A program made the position numbers and the translations under genes. From contig JAABRU010000025.1 in the NCBI GenBank assembly GCA_011390755.1, positions 1-52,688 on the forward strand: a DNA stretch of 52,688 nt, given 5' to 3'. This DNA comes from Desulfobacteraceae bacterium (GTDB lineage: Bacteria; Desulfobacterota; Desulfobacteria; Desulfobacterales; Desulfococcaceae). This document shows, piece after piece, positions 27,216-35,300 of this stretch. The notes beneath the pieces are model-generated. The model was given only the letters and a program-made list of their open reading frames with translations, searched no databases and was not told the DNA's origin. Within the stretch, counting starts at the first letter, position 1. Each line of letters begins with the position of its first letter.

Positions 27216-28120
27216 GCATTGTCGGCACTGTCCCGTATCCGCAATTCCCCCTCAGCCACGGGATCGCAGGGGTACGCGGAAATCATCTGCATCTCAGCGG
27301 TCAGGATATTCCGATAAACCGGGGAACGCCCGCACTGATCGCTGCAGCGCTAAAGGCATCCGAAACCATCAAAGGCCCTGATATCTATGCTTTTTTAGTC
27401 GGAGATATCGGAAAGGGCCATGGCAGCCGGGCTTTGTATCACTTTCTGGAACAGCATCTGTCCGAATTTGATTTCCGGGTGCTGACCTTTCATTATCTTC
27501 AGCCGGATGCGGACTGGCACAACAGAGTGCTGTTTGCCGTTGAAACCATGAAACAGCGGCCTGTGCTGATTGCCGATGCCGGATTCATGTATGCGGCAAA
27601 AATGAGCGGGCAGGCCCCCTCCTATGATTTTTTCACACCGGATGCCGGAGAACTGGCATTTCTGGCCGATGAAAATGCACCGCATCCCTTTTATACCAGA
27701 GGATTTATTCTGCACCAAAACAATAAAGTGCCGGATTTAATCCGGCGGGCCTATCAGCATGGAAATGCGGCCCCTTATCTTCTGGTGAAAGGTGAGTCAG
27801 ACTGTATTGCTGATAAAAACGGAATTATTGAAACTGTAAATTCCCCGTCCTATGAAGCGATGGAAGCCATCGGCGGAACCGGTGACACCCTGACCGGTCT
27901 GCTGAGTGTTTTATGCGCCGCCGGATTGAATCCCGCGGAAGCCGCGGTTCTGGCAGCAAGAAGCAACCGTGAGATCGGTTCCCATATCCCCTGTCTGACC
28001 CCTGCCACTCAGATTGCCGAACTGATTGAAAAAATTCCCCGGGCATTGACAGGTGTGACGGAAGAATATAAATATCGGCAGGAAGGTGTCAGGCCTCCGC
28101 CCTTTTCGGCGGGGACATGA
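27209..28120 (+). CDS. NAD(P)HX-dehydratase-like sugar-kinase-fold protein
   Basis: The product has 303 residues from ATG 27209 (overlapping the previous stop); a GTG 9 nt upstream is less well placed. It has the ribokinase-like fold of the YjeF C-terminal (NnrD) family. The phosphate-binding motif is GGTGDTLTG near residue 220, and AFLVGDIGKGHGSR and FTPDAGELAFLADEN are other recognisable parts. It lacks the YjeF N-terminal epimerase domain. True NnrD repairs hydrated NAD(P)H, but this version sits inside a selenium operon directly before selD, so it may instead act on a selenium compound or a nucleotide-linked intermediate. That is inference. Confidence 0.72.
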   Translation: MLGIVGTVPYPQFPLSHGIAGVRGNHLHLSGQDIPINRGTPALIAAALKASETIKGPDIYAFLVGDIGKGHGSRALYHFLEQHLSEFDFRVLTFHYLQPDADWHNRVLFAVETMKQRPVLIADAGFMYAAKMSGQAPSYDFFTPDAGELAFLADENAPHPFYTRGFILHQNNKVPDLIRRAYQHGNAAPYLLVKGESDCIADKNGIIETVNSPSYEAMEAIGGTGDTLTGLLSVLCAAGLNPAEAAVLAARSNREIGSHIPCLTPATQIAELIEKIPRALTGVTEEYKYRQEGVRPPPFSAGT

Positions 28121-28142
28121 TCCCGTCCTGCCAGCCGGGGCA

Positions 28143-28219
28143 GAGTGCAAAAATTTTATTTTTGCATGTCAGAACAGGCCAAAGGCATATGGAAACGCAA
28201 AAATAAAATTTTTGCACTC
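28143..28219. repeat. hairpin with 23-bp perfect arms inside the selenium operon
   Basis: GAGTGCAAAAATTTTATTTT(TGC) at 28143-28165 is mirrored exactly at 28197-28219, leaving a 31-nt loop. It lies between the kinase-like gene and selD. It may be an inserted element of the same style as others in the window, or a processing or partial-termination site that lowers selD expression. Confidence 0.8.
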
Positions 28220-28260
28220 CGATAGTATTACCCCTTTTCATTGGCATGGAGAACTTCAAA

Positions 28261-29310
28261 ATGACAGATATGAAAAAAATACGGCTTACCGAAACAGTGG
28301 CAGGTGCCGGCTGAGCTTCCAAACTGGGTCCGGAGGACCTGGACAGAGCACTGTGCGGCATGAACATTCCCGGCAATGAAAATGTCATTGTGGGTCTGGA
28401 AAGGGCGGATGATGCAGGGGTTTATAAAATTTCAGATGAACTGGCACTGATTCAGACCGTGGATTTTTTCACCCCCATTGTGGACGATCCCTACAGTTTC
28501 GGCCAGATTGCCGCGGCCAATGCCCTGAGCGATGTCTATGCTATGGGCGGAATTCCCAAAACCGCCATGAATCTGGTGGCCTTTCCCATTAAAACAATGG
28601 ATATATCGGTGCTGCGGCAGATCATACAGGGCGGGATTGATAAACTGAATGAGGCCGGGGTGGTTCTCATCGGCGGACACAGTGTGGAGGATAAAGAACT
28701 GAAATACGGGCTTTCCGTTACCGGTTTTGTGCATCCGGCCAAAGTGCTGGTCAAAAAAAATCTGCACCCGGGTGACCGTCTGATTCTGACAAAACCCCTG
28801 GGCACGGGCATTGTCAACACCGCTGTCAAGGCAGGATTGGCCTCTGCGGAGCTGATTGAAAAAGTGACCGGTCTCATGGCATCCCTCAACCGGGAGGCCG
28901 CAGAAATCATGTCCCGTTTCCGCGTGAGTGCCTGTACCGACATCACCGGTTTCGGACTGATCGGACATCTGGCCGAAATGGTATGCGGTACAGGCAGAGG
29001 TGTCAGAATTTTTTCCGGAAAAGTCCCCATGATGCCGGAAGCCCTGGAATACGCCTCCATGGGCTTTATCCCTGCCGGTGCTTACAGAAACAAAGAATTC
29101 CGGGAAAATATGACGGTTTTCGCAGATACAGTGCCGCGTTCGGTGCAGGATGTGATGGCGGACCCGCAGACATCGGGCGGACTGCTGATCAGTGTAAGCG
29201 GGGAGCAGGCCGCCTCTTTCCTCACCGCTTTACAGGATGCGGGCATCCGTGATGCAGCGGAAATCGGTGAGGTGCAGGAGGAAGCAGAGGAGAAAATCCG
29301 GGTGCGATAA
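28261..29310 (+). CDS. selD: selenide, water dikinase SelD, itself a selenoprotein
   Basis: The enzyme makes selenophosphate from selenide and ATP, the selenium donor for selenocysteine-tRNA. The full frame runs from ATG 28261 (GGAGA 8 nt upstream) through an in-frame TGA at 28312-28314, codon 18, to TAA: 349 residues. TGA falls at the catalytic Cys/Sec position: VAGAG-Sec-ASKLGPEDLD, equivalent to Cys17 of E. coli SelD. Without readthrough the product would begin at 28360 and lose the active site. Later motifs include DFFTPIVDDPY, GGIPKTAMN, GGHSVEDKELKYGL and ADPQTSGGLL. A hairpin just after the TGA can serve as SECIS. It closes the selenium operon. Confidence 0.95.
28312..28340 (+). promoter_or_regulatory. 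UGA Sec codon and bacterial SECIS hairpin
   Basis: The TGA at 28312 is followed 12 nt later by GGTCC (28327-28331) and GGACC (28335-28339), a five-pair GC-rich stem closed by a G-U pair below and a GGA loop. The loop lies 17-20 nt after the TGA, the usual distance for a bacterial SECIS bound by SelB. SelB and SelA/SelC are not in the window. Confidence 0.75.
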
Positions 29311-29400
29311 TGCACTGCGGCATGATTTCCGGAAAAGATGATACCGGAGGAATGCGTCTGTGACTCCTTCAGACATGGTATGTTCATATTCGGAAATCGC

Positions 29401-29496
29401 CTAAGAGCCTATCTGAAAACCTGTTTCCCGATATTTGGAACCCTTGTTTTTACCGGGTTTAAAAATCGGTTGCGGAGGTTTTCGGATAGGTTCTAA
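29401..29496. repeat. AGAGCCTATC-GAAAACC element
   Basis: CTAAGAGCCTATCTGAAAAC is mirrored by GTTTTCGGATAGGTTCTAAG. A single left end recurs at 39741-39761. No coding capacity. The 315-bp gap 29311-29625 contains only this and the next element. Confidence 0.75.
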
Positions 29497-29520
29497 GTTG
29501 ATTTCCTGAAAAGAATGATT

Positions 29521-29627
29521 AGTGCATTGTTTCACTTAAAATTATGCAGGTATTTCAGAGCAGAACATCCGAATGCCGGGTTACACTTCACTAACACGAC
29601 CTGCAGTTTTAAATGAAACAGAGCACT
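29521..29627. repeat. GTTTCACTTAAAATT element, copy 1, reaching the cbiK stop codon
   Basis: AGTGCATTGTTTCACTTAAA at the left is mirrored by TTTAAATGAAACAGAGCACT at the right. The interior includes GCAGG/CCTGC and GAATGCCGGGTTAC. A second full copy is at 34815-34923 and a solitary end at 2181-2203. The right border runs into the TAG stop codon of cbiK (29626-29628). Confidence 0.8.
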
Positions 29628-30519
29628 ATTTCAGGTGCGACATCGCAACTTTCATATTATCAATCCAGATTTCGGCCAGAGCATCATATTCCGCTATGCC
29701 TTTGAGCACGGGAATACATTTGATCCCCGCTTTTTCCAGCATAATTTTCCATGAATCTTCCTCATCCCCTGCCATATCATTCATGGCATGATCTCCGGCC
29801 ACAGACATAAAGGGCAGCAGATAGGCCCTTCTGATTCCTTTTTTCAGCAGCATCTCTCTGACTTCATCAAATGAGGGATGCCCTTCCACAGTTCCCATAA
29901 AGATATTGGGGTCGGCTTTCTGAAATTTATACATCATGGCCGAATAAACGGCATCTGCGGTATGGTGTGTTCCGTGTCCCATAAGTACCACCGCCTCGTC
30001 TGCTTTGCGTTCTTCGGGGATCATATGGGAAATGACCCTTTCCACTGCTTTATCCATATTGTCATTTCCGGCCAGCAGCGGGTAGGATACAAATACTTTT
30101 TTGAATCCGCCGGACATATTCTCAAACATTTTTGCATTGACACGGATATCATGAAATTCGGACCCCGGAATCATATGCAGGGATTGCACCAGCACTTTGG
30201 AATATCCGTCTTCCATAAGCCGGGCCAGGGCAGTTTCAGGCGAGTTCAGGATTTTTCCCTCTTTGGCCATTTTTTTGCGGATGATATGCGAGGTATAGGC
30301 CCAGTGTATTTCTGTTTCGGGAAATGCTTTTTTCACCAGTTTTTCAATATTGGCAAAAGCCGCCTGCGCGCTGGGAATACTTGTACCGAAAGTTACCAGC
30401 AGAACAGCAGTTCCCTTTTCATCGGCCCTGCTGTGGCTTTGCGCACCGGCCAGGCAGGCGGAAGTCAGAAAAAAGATCAGGGACAGGGTCAGTAATACGA
30501 TTGTACATTTTTTACACAT
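29626..30519 (-). CDS. cbiK: exported CbiK-type cobaltochelatase
   Basis: The product has 297 residues from ATG 30519, with GGAGGA 7 nt upstream. It belongs to the CbiK class of sirohydrochlorin cobaltochelatases (anaerobic cobalamin route). It carries a signal peptide (KKCTIVLLTLSLIFFLTSACLA), as in the periplasmic CbiK-P of Desulfovibrio; a lipoprotein site at the Cys is possible but the -3 residue is atypical. Chelatase histidines are in SLHMIPGSEF and MGHGTHHTAD, and the domain ends near MSVAGDHAMNDMAG. A cobalamin riboswitch and terminator precede it, so B12 should switch it off. An exported chelatase cannot easily serve cytoplasmic B12 synthesis; cobalt or haem/tetrapyrrole handling in the periplasm is suggested. 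Confidence 0.92.
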   Translation of the reverse strand: MCKKCTIVLLTLSLIFFLTSACLAGAQSHSRADEKGTAVLLVTFGTSIPSAQAAFANIEKLVKKAFPETEIHWAYTSHIIRKKMAKEGKILNSPETALARLMEDGYSKVLVQSLHMIPGSEFHDIRVNAKMFENMSGGFKKVFVSYPLLAGNDNMDKAVERVISHMIPEERKADEAVVLMGHGTHHTADAVYSAMMYKFQKADPNIFMGTVEGHPSFDEVREMLLKKGIRRAYLLPFMSVAGDHAMNDMAGDEEDSWKIMLEKAGIKCIPVLKGIAEYDALAEIWIDNMKVAMSHLK

Positions 30520-30611
30520 TGCTTTGTCCTCCATAAATTGAATATCAGAATATAATGATAAAAAATCGGAAACATCCGCGCTTCCGACTGAAAACCCTTT
30601 TACATCTGTAT

Positions 30612-30651
30612 AAAACAAAAATCCCCGGCTCTTTTGAAAAGAACCGGGGAT
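30612..30651 (-). terminator. intrinsic terminator of the cobalamin leader
   Basis: On the minus strand ATCCCCGGTTCTTTTCAAAA is followed by GAGCCGGGGAT and a T-rich run (TTTTTGTTTT). The stem is 11 bp. It lies about 70 nt after the riboswitch aptamer and about 90 nt before the cbiK start codon, the layout of transcriptional attenuation. Confidence 0.88.
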
Positions 30652-30719
30652 ACCGTATTTTATCCATTCCGTATATACCTGTCTTCCCTTTACCGCGAGG
30701 GAATCCGCAGGCGCATCTT

Positions 30720-30990
30720 TCAGGCAGGTCTCCTGGCTTTCGGATCATTCTACTCACCGGCCTTCCCGTTCCTGACAGACCTTCAGAAAAAATATTTCAC
30801 TTGCTGCCGGCAGGAGAGATATCTGTGTATTCTCTCTGCCGTCTTGTGAAATTCACTTTCTGAAAGTCTGCATGTCCTGTCGCTTCAGACTTGGGAACAG
30901 TGGCATTTTCGGTTTTCGTCCCCGATTACAGTGGCGGGTCCGCACCGGTTTTTCACCGGTTTCCCTTTTACTTCCTTTCGGATACCTGAA
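30720..30990 (-). ncRNA. cobalamin (B12) riboswitch
   Basis: Read on the minus strand the conserved core is present: GGGAAACCGGTGAAAAACCGG, then TGCGGACCCGCCACTGTAAT (the B12 box GCCACTG). The 3' half has GGCCGGTGAGTAGAATGATC and GAAAGCCAGGAGACCTGCCT. The closing stem pairs CAGGT near 30986 with ACCTG near 30725. It precedes a terminator and the cbiK gene, so binding of adenosylcobalamin (or another corrinoid) should favour termination. Confidence 0.95.
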
Positions 30991-30999
30991 ATTCTGAAT

Positions 31000-31028
31000 A
31001 TTATACTCTCAATGCCGTTTCCTTAAGA
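31000..31028 (-). promoter_or_regulatory. candidate promoter of the riboswitch transcript
   Basis: TATAAT (31005-31000) lies just upstream of the aptamer. Seventeen nt further up is TCTTAA (31028-31023), a weak -35. The -35 lies inside the neighbouring repeat element (31009 onward), so the insertion would have supplied or replaced part of the promoter. Confidence 0.4.
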
Positions 31029-31209
31029 CCCCCCCTCCCTCAGGGAGGGGCGGGGGGAGGGTGAAAATCAGGAAGTTTTCGATCTGCTGAGTTCTGTTTC
31101 TAAATAATGTCAGCATGTCAAACTGTAAGTCTGACACTCCTCCGGCCTTAGGTCAGCAGCACTGTCCCACAGGGGGAGATGAATTTTTTGTTTAGGCAAA
31201 CGGCACTGA
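31009..31209. repeat. composite CAATGCCGTTTCCTTAAG element
   Basis: The left end TCAATGCCGTTTCCTTAAGA is mirrored imperfectly by TTTAGGCAAACGGCACTGA at 31190-31209. The interior has the CCCTCCCTCAGGGAGGGG motif, then GGAAGTTTTCGATCTGCTGA, the right end of the 2389-2544 family. It therefore looks like one element inserted into another. The rest of the gap to 31315 holds no gene. Confidence 0.7.
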
Positions 31210-31315
31210 TATTATACTGTCCGGCAGTTTTTCGGGCCGGAAAGTGCCATACTTCTTATTTGTTTTTCTCTCAAATGTCAAGACAGAATCTCTGTATTTT
31301 TTCGCAAATACGGCT

Positions 31316-32185
31316 CTAACCGCGCCGCTCCACATCCACCGACACAATCAGATTATGACTGCCGCTGCCGAATATCACTCCTTTTAAAGGTGTGACATCT
31401 GAATAATCCCTTCCCCAGGCCGTGATGATATGCTGCTCTCCGGGAATGATGTCATTGGTGGGATCAAAATCCAGCCAGCCGTAATCCGGCACACATACCG
31501 AAAACCAGGCATGGGAAACATCGGCCCCCTGTAAACGTTCCTGCCCGGGCGGGGGCAGGGTTTCCAGATAACCGCTGACATAACGTGCCGCCAGTCCCAT
31601 GGATCGCATGGCTCCCACGGCCACATGCGCAAAATCCTGGCAGACCCCGCGGCGGTGTTTCAGCACCTCATCCAAAGGGGTGGAAACCGATGTGAATCCG
31701 GGCCGGAATTCAAAATCCCTGTGAATCCGGCACATGAGATCACGGGCCGCAGCCATCAGGGGACGCTGCGGAGAAAAAGAGGGCAGGGCATAATCCTGCA
31801 GTGCTTTTCCGGAGGCAATCAGCGGAGAATCCAGACTGAACTGGCAGTCATCCGCCAGTACCCTGTCTTCGGCAATCCGTTTTTTTGCATCCTCCCAGGG
31901 AAGGGACAGTTCCGGATCCGGCACAGCAGCAGGGGTAACCCGCACCTGACTGGTGACACTTACCAGCAGTTCCTTATGGGGTTTCTCTATGGAAAAATAG
32001 CAGACCCGGTTGCCGAAAAAATCATCCCTTTCCCCAAATGCCGAAGGTTTGGGTTCCACATTTACCCGCCGGGCAATCACCGTCTGAAAAGGCAGGTTGC
32101 GGGGGATCAGCCGCACTTCATTATGGCAGAGACTCACGCTTTCGCTGTATACATATCTGGTTTTATGAATAATCCGGTATTCCAT
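31316..32185 (-). CDS. transglutaminase-like cysteine peptidase family protein
   Basis: The product has 289 residues. An N-terminal beta domain (Bact_transglu_N; YRIIHKTRYVYSESVSLCHNEVRLIPR) is followed by a transglutaminase core. The catalytic triad is visible: Cys in HRRGVCQDFAHVAVGAMRS, His in VSHAWFSVC and Asp in WLDFDPTND. There is no signal peptide. Its ATG overlaps the preceding stop by one base (TGATG), so it is translationally coupled to the ATP-grasp/alpha-E gene. This set occurs widely as a conserved but poorly understood cluster, probably for making and cleaving amide or peptide bonds. Confidence 0.9.
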   Translation of the reverse strand: MEYRIIHKTRYVYSESVSLCHNEVRLIPRNLPFQTVIARRVNVEPKPSAFGERDDFFGNRVCYFSIEKPHKELLVSVTSQVRVTPAAVPDPELSLPWEDAKKRIAEDRVLADDCQFSLDSPLIASGKALQDYALPSFSPQRPLMAAARDLMCRIHRDFEFRPGFTSVSTPLDEVLKHRRGVCQDFAHVAVGAMRSMGLAARYVSGYLETLPPPGQERLQGADVSHAWFSVCVPDYGWLDFDPTNDIIPGEQHIITAWGRDYSDVTPLKGVIFGSGSHNLIVSVDVERRG

Positions 32186-34761
32186 CAGAGTACCTCCGCG
32201 TGCGCTGCACCCAGAAGACGGGATTCCTGAATATGGCTGAAATAATTCTGTGAAACCGTTTCGGAGGTTTTTTCCAGCAGACGGCGGATGCTGTCCAGCA
32301 GACCGTCCAGGCGTTTATACTCTCCGGAACGATCCGAAATTTCGGCCAGATGCGGGGTATGGCAAAGACGCAGGCGGGATACGGCCTTCAGCATCAGCCG
32401 CTCCTCTTCGGAAAGGCGGTAGGTGTCCCTTTCCCTGGGCAGATCGGCAATATGTTCCTGCAGACGATCCAGCTGATAAAGCAGGGAACGGGGATTGCGC
32501 TCATCCATGAGCAGCAGATCCAGCACTGTCACCATTTCCATATAGGAGCGGTACCGCCGCCGGTAGGTAATGATGTTTTCTGAGGTGATCAGTACGGCTT
32601 CCATCATGACATTGTCCAAAGGATAGTGATGAACCGGCACCAGATTGCTGCGGACAAAGGCAATGAACATCAAAGCCCGTTCAATCCTGCGACCCGTATC
32701 CAGCAGCATCCAGCCGTATTCGCGGGACATGCTTTCCATGCACAGACCGGTAAAGGCCAGCAGAGAACGGATGAGGCGATCCAGATGCTTTTGCATCAGT
32801 CGGGGTACAAAACCCGAATACAGATGGATGCTCCGGCGGTATTCCTCTATGCCGTTGATAACCTGCCAGGTATCTGCGGACCAGTGATCCCGCACCGCAT
32901 AGGCCGCATTGAGGAAAAATCCCAGAGTGGAAACAATGCCTCCGGCACTTTCCCGATCCTGGATAATTTCCGAAATCTCTGTTTCGGCCCGCATTTTGTC
33001 TTTACTTTTAAAATCCTGACGCAGACTGATCCGGCTGATTCCCTGCAAAAGATGAAAAAGACATGCGTCGCTCAGATCATCTTCGGGCAGTTCTCTTTCG
33101 GTGAGCACATGCAGGGCTGTGCGCAGCATACGGGCCAGGGCTTCAATACGCTCGGCATAACGCCCCACCCAGAAGAGGTTTTCGGCCATTCGGCTGGGCA
33201 GTACACTGTTGCGGGTAAAGGCCCTGTCCGACTGCGTGCCGTGCAGCCAGAGACTGATATGTTTCTGGGGTCTGTCCGCGATGACCCAGATATCTTTTAA
33301 AACACCGCCCGTCCGGTTGGAGACCACCTGGGCATTTTTATCCGCTGAACTTCTGGCAATTCCCCCCGGCATCAGGGTATATCCGCCCTCCTGCCGGGCA
33401 GCGGAAAAAAGACGGCAGACCGTATGGCGGGGCAGAAAACCGTTTTTTTGCAAAGAAGGGGAAGTGGAAAAACAGAGCTGGGTCTGCCCGACATAGTTGT
33501 GGGGATACTGCCGGATCTGTGCTTTCCACTGTGTTTTTTCTTCTCCGGAGAGCATGGAACCGTATACCGGCGGATGCTGCGGTGAACGGTGGACATTTTT
33601 GATAATCAGGCGGTCCAGGTTTTCCAGCACATACTGCAGCCCCTCCTGCTGTCCGCACCACCAGGTGGGAACAGAGGGCAGTTTCAGATCCTCCCCCAGC
33701 AGTTTCTGTGCGATTCCCGGCAGAAAAGCCATGAGGGCCGGATTTTCCAGCACACTGCTCCCGATGGGATTTGCCAGGACGGTATTTTTCCGGCGCGCGG
33801 ATTCCAGCAGTCCCGCCACCCCGTGGCGGGAAGTCTGGGAAAGTTCCAGGGGGTCGCAGTCCCCGTCATTGGTATTCCGGATGATAATATCCACCCGCAT
33901 AAGTCCGTCCAGGGATTTGAGCCAGACCGCACCGTCGCGCACGGTCAGGTCTTCCCCCTGTACCACCGGATAACCCAGATACGCAGCCATATAGGAATGT
34001 TCAAAATAAAACTCATCCCCGGGCCCCGGAGAAAGAATCACAATGCGCGGGTCTTCTTTCTGCCGGGGGGAAACCGATGTGATTTCCGCGCGCAGGGTGC
34101 GGAAATAATCGGACAGACGCCGCACTTTGCATCTGCGCAGCATATCCGGCATCACTTCGGCCAGGGCCGTCCGGTTTTCCAAAGTATAACCGATACCGTT
34201 GGGTCGGGATGCATGGTCATTGAGAACCCACATACGCCCTTTGGGACCCCGGGCCAGATCAGCGGAATGCATAAAAAGGCGGTGGGGCGGATGCCCGGTC
34301 AGTCCCTGGCAGGGCCGGAGAAAAGCCGGATGGCGGTAGAGCAGATCCGCAGGCAGCAGACCATCCCGGAGCAGATGACGCGGGCCGTAAAAATCGGCCA
34401 GCATCATTTCCAGCAGTCCGGCCCGCTGTATCATGCCTTTTTCCACCGTATCCCAGTCTGTCTGACTGAATATACAGGGAACAATATCCAGTTTCCATTT
34501 GCGGTGAACTCCCTGGGGATCACCGTGGATATTGTAGGCAATACCGTTTTCCCGCAAAAGGCGCACAACTTCCTGATAGTTCCGGTTCAGTTCCTCGCAT
34601 CCCATGGCTTCCATTTCATCCAGAAAAGGCTGCCAGTGGGGACGCACAGAACCGTCCGGGGCCAGCATTTCATCAAAAGTGCCCGCAGGCGGGCTGTACA
34701 GGGCACACATCTGGCCGACAGTGGGGGGCAGGGTGTTCATATCAATTGCATTTGCCGTCAT
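32185..34761 (-). CDS. circularly permuted ATP-grasp fused to alpha-E domain
   Basis: The product has 858 residues. Residues about 1-480 form a circularly permuted type 2 ATP-grasp (older DUF404/DUF407), with IHGDPQGVHRKWKLDIVP, YEN/YTLENRTALAEVMPDML, FEHSYMAAYLGYPVVQGEDLTVRDG and NPIGSSVLENPAL. About residues 505-850 form an alpha-E helical domain (DUF403), beginning SRMAENLFWVGRYAERIEALARML. Often these are two genes; here they are fused. The ATP-grasp part should form an amide-like bond using ATP; substrate unknown. The gene is followed directly by a transglutaminase and lies 984 nt after the DUF2126 gene. Confidence 0.9.
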   Translation of the reverse strand: MTANAIDMNTLPPTVGQMCALYSPPAGTFDEMLAPDGSVRPHWQPFLDEMEAMGCEELNRNYQEVVRLLRENGIAYNIHGDPQGVHRKWKLDIVPCIFSQTDWDTVEKGMIQRAGLLEMMLADFYGPRHLLRDGLLPADLLYRHPAFLRPCQGLTGHPPHRLFMHSADLARGPKGRMWVLNDHASRPNGIGYTLENRTALAEVMPDMLRRCKVRRLSDYFRTLRAEITSVSPRQKEDPRIVILSPGPGDEFYFEHSYMAAYLGYPVVQGEDLTVRDGAVWLKSLDGLMRVDIIIRNTNDGDCDPLELSQTSRHGVAGLLESARRKNTVLANPIGSSVLENPALMAFLPGIAQKLLGEDLKLPSVPTWWCGQQEGLQYVLENLDRLIIKNVHRSPQHPPVYGSMLSGEEKTQWKAQIRQYPHNYVGQTQLCFSTSPSLQKNGFLPRHTVCRLFSAARQEGGYTLMPGGIARSSADKNAQVVSNRTGGVLKDIWVIADRPQKHISLWLHGTQSDRAFTRNSVLPSRMAENLFWVGRYAERIEALARMLRTALHVLTERELPEDDLSDACLFHLLQGISRISLRQDFKSKDKMRAETEISEIIQDRESAGGIVSTLGFFLNAAYAVRDHWSADTWQVINGIEEYRRSIHLYSGFVPRLMQKHLDRLIRSLLAFTGLCMESMSREYGWMLLDTGRRIERALMFIAFVRSNLVPVHHYPLDNVMMEAVLITSENIITYRRRYRSYMEMVTVLDLLLMDERNPRSLLYQLDRLQEHIADLPRERDTYRLSEEERLMLKAVSRLRLCHTPHLAEISDRSGEYKRLDGLLDSIRRLLEKTSETVSQNYFSHIQESRLLGAAHAEVL

Positions 34762-34814
34762 GGCTTTTTTTATCTTTCTGTTGTTAGAAAATTATCAGAG
34801 GTTTTATATATAAT

Positions 34815-34923
34815 GTACTGTTTTATTTAAAATTGTATATTTATTTCGGTAAAAGCATCCGGATGCCGGGTTACGCTTCGCCAACCCGACCTGCAATTTT
34901 AAGTGAAACAAAGTAATAGTACA
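34815..34923. repeat. GTTTCACTTAAAATT element, copy 2
   Basis: GTACTGTTTTATTTAAAATT at the left is mirrored by AATTTTAAGTGAAACAAAGT and TAGTAC at the right. The interior GGATGCCGGGTTACGCTTCG matches the copy at 29521-29627. The element lies 54 bp upstream of the ATP-grasp gene. Confidence 0.8.
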
Positions 34924-35044
34924 GCACTTTTTAAATCCGTACCCCCCCCTCATGATTTTAACAGTCTGATTTTACATGATCAGCCAACGTCATAAGGGGG
35001 TGACGAACTTACGAAGTGGTGTAATAGTGTGTAAGATAATAATT

Positions 35045-35300
35045 TTGATGAACCCGTAAAAAGTCCTTCGATACAAATTTTGCTACATTAAACATTATCG
35101 GAAATAAGGTTTTCACCGCAAAGACACAGAGGACGCAAAGAAAAAACCTTTGCATCTTTGCGTTCTCTGCGTCTTTGCGGTATGTTTTTCTGTCATTTTT
35201 TTATTTCCGATAAAGTCTGTTATATAGCGATTATAAGAGCGATTACATACAATATACTGCGCTGAAAAATTCAGGTTTTGACTTTTTACGAAACCATCAA
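35045..35300. repeat. TGATGAA-CGGTAAAAAGTCC element interrupted by a second element
   Basis: The left end TTGATGAACCCGTAAAAAGT (35045) and right end GACTTTTTACGAAACCATCAA (35280-35300) are a matching inverted pair, but 256 bp apart instead of about 105. The extra length is accounted for by the ATTATCGGAAATAA element at 35091-35220 sitting inside it. Confidence 0.7.
35091..35220. repeat. ATTATCGGAAATAA element, copy 1 (nested)
   Basis: ACATTATCGGAAATAAGG at the left is mirrored by TTATTTCCGATAAAGTCTGT at the right. The interior is an imperfect palindrome of ACCGCAAAGACACAGAGG and CTCTGCGTCTTTGCGG. The same ends bound a larger element at 46347-46621. Confidence 0.75.

Noticed and set aside
28360..29310. 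Short SelD starting at the ATG at 28360
   Set aside because: This form lacks the catalytic N-terminal segment. The in-frame TGA at the catalytic position with a hairpin after it makes the longer selenoprotein far more likely.
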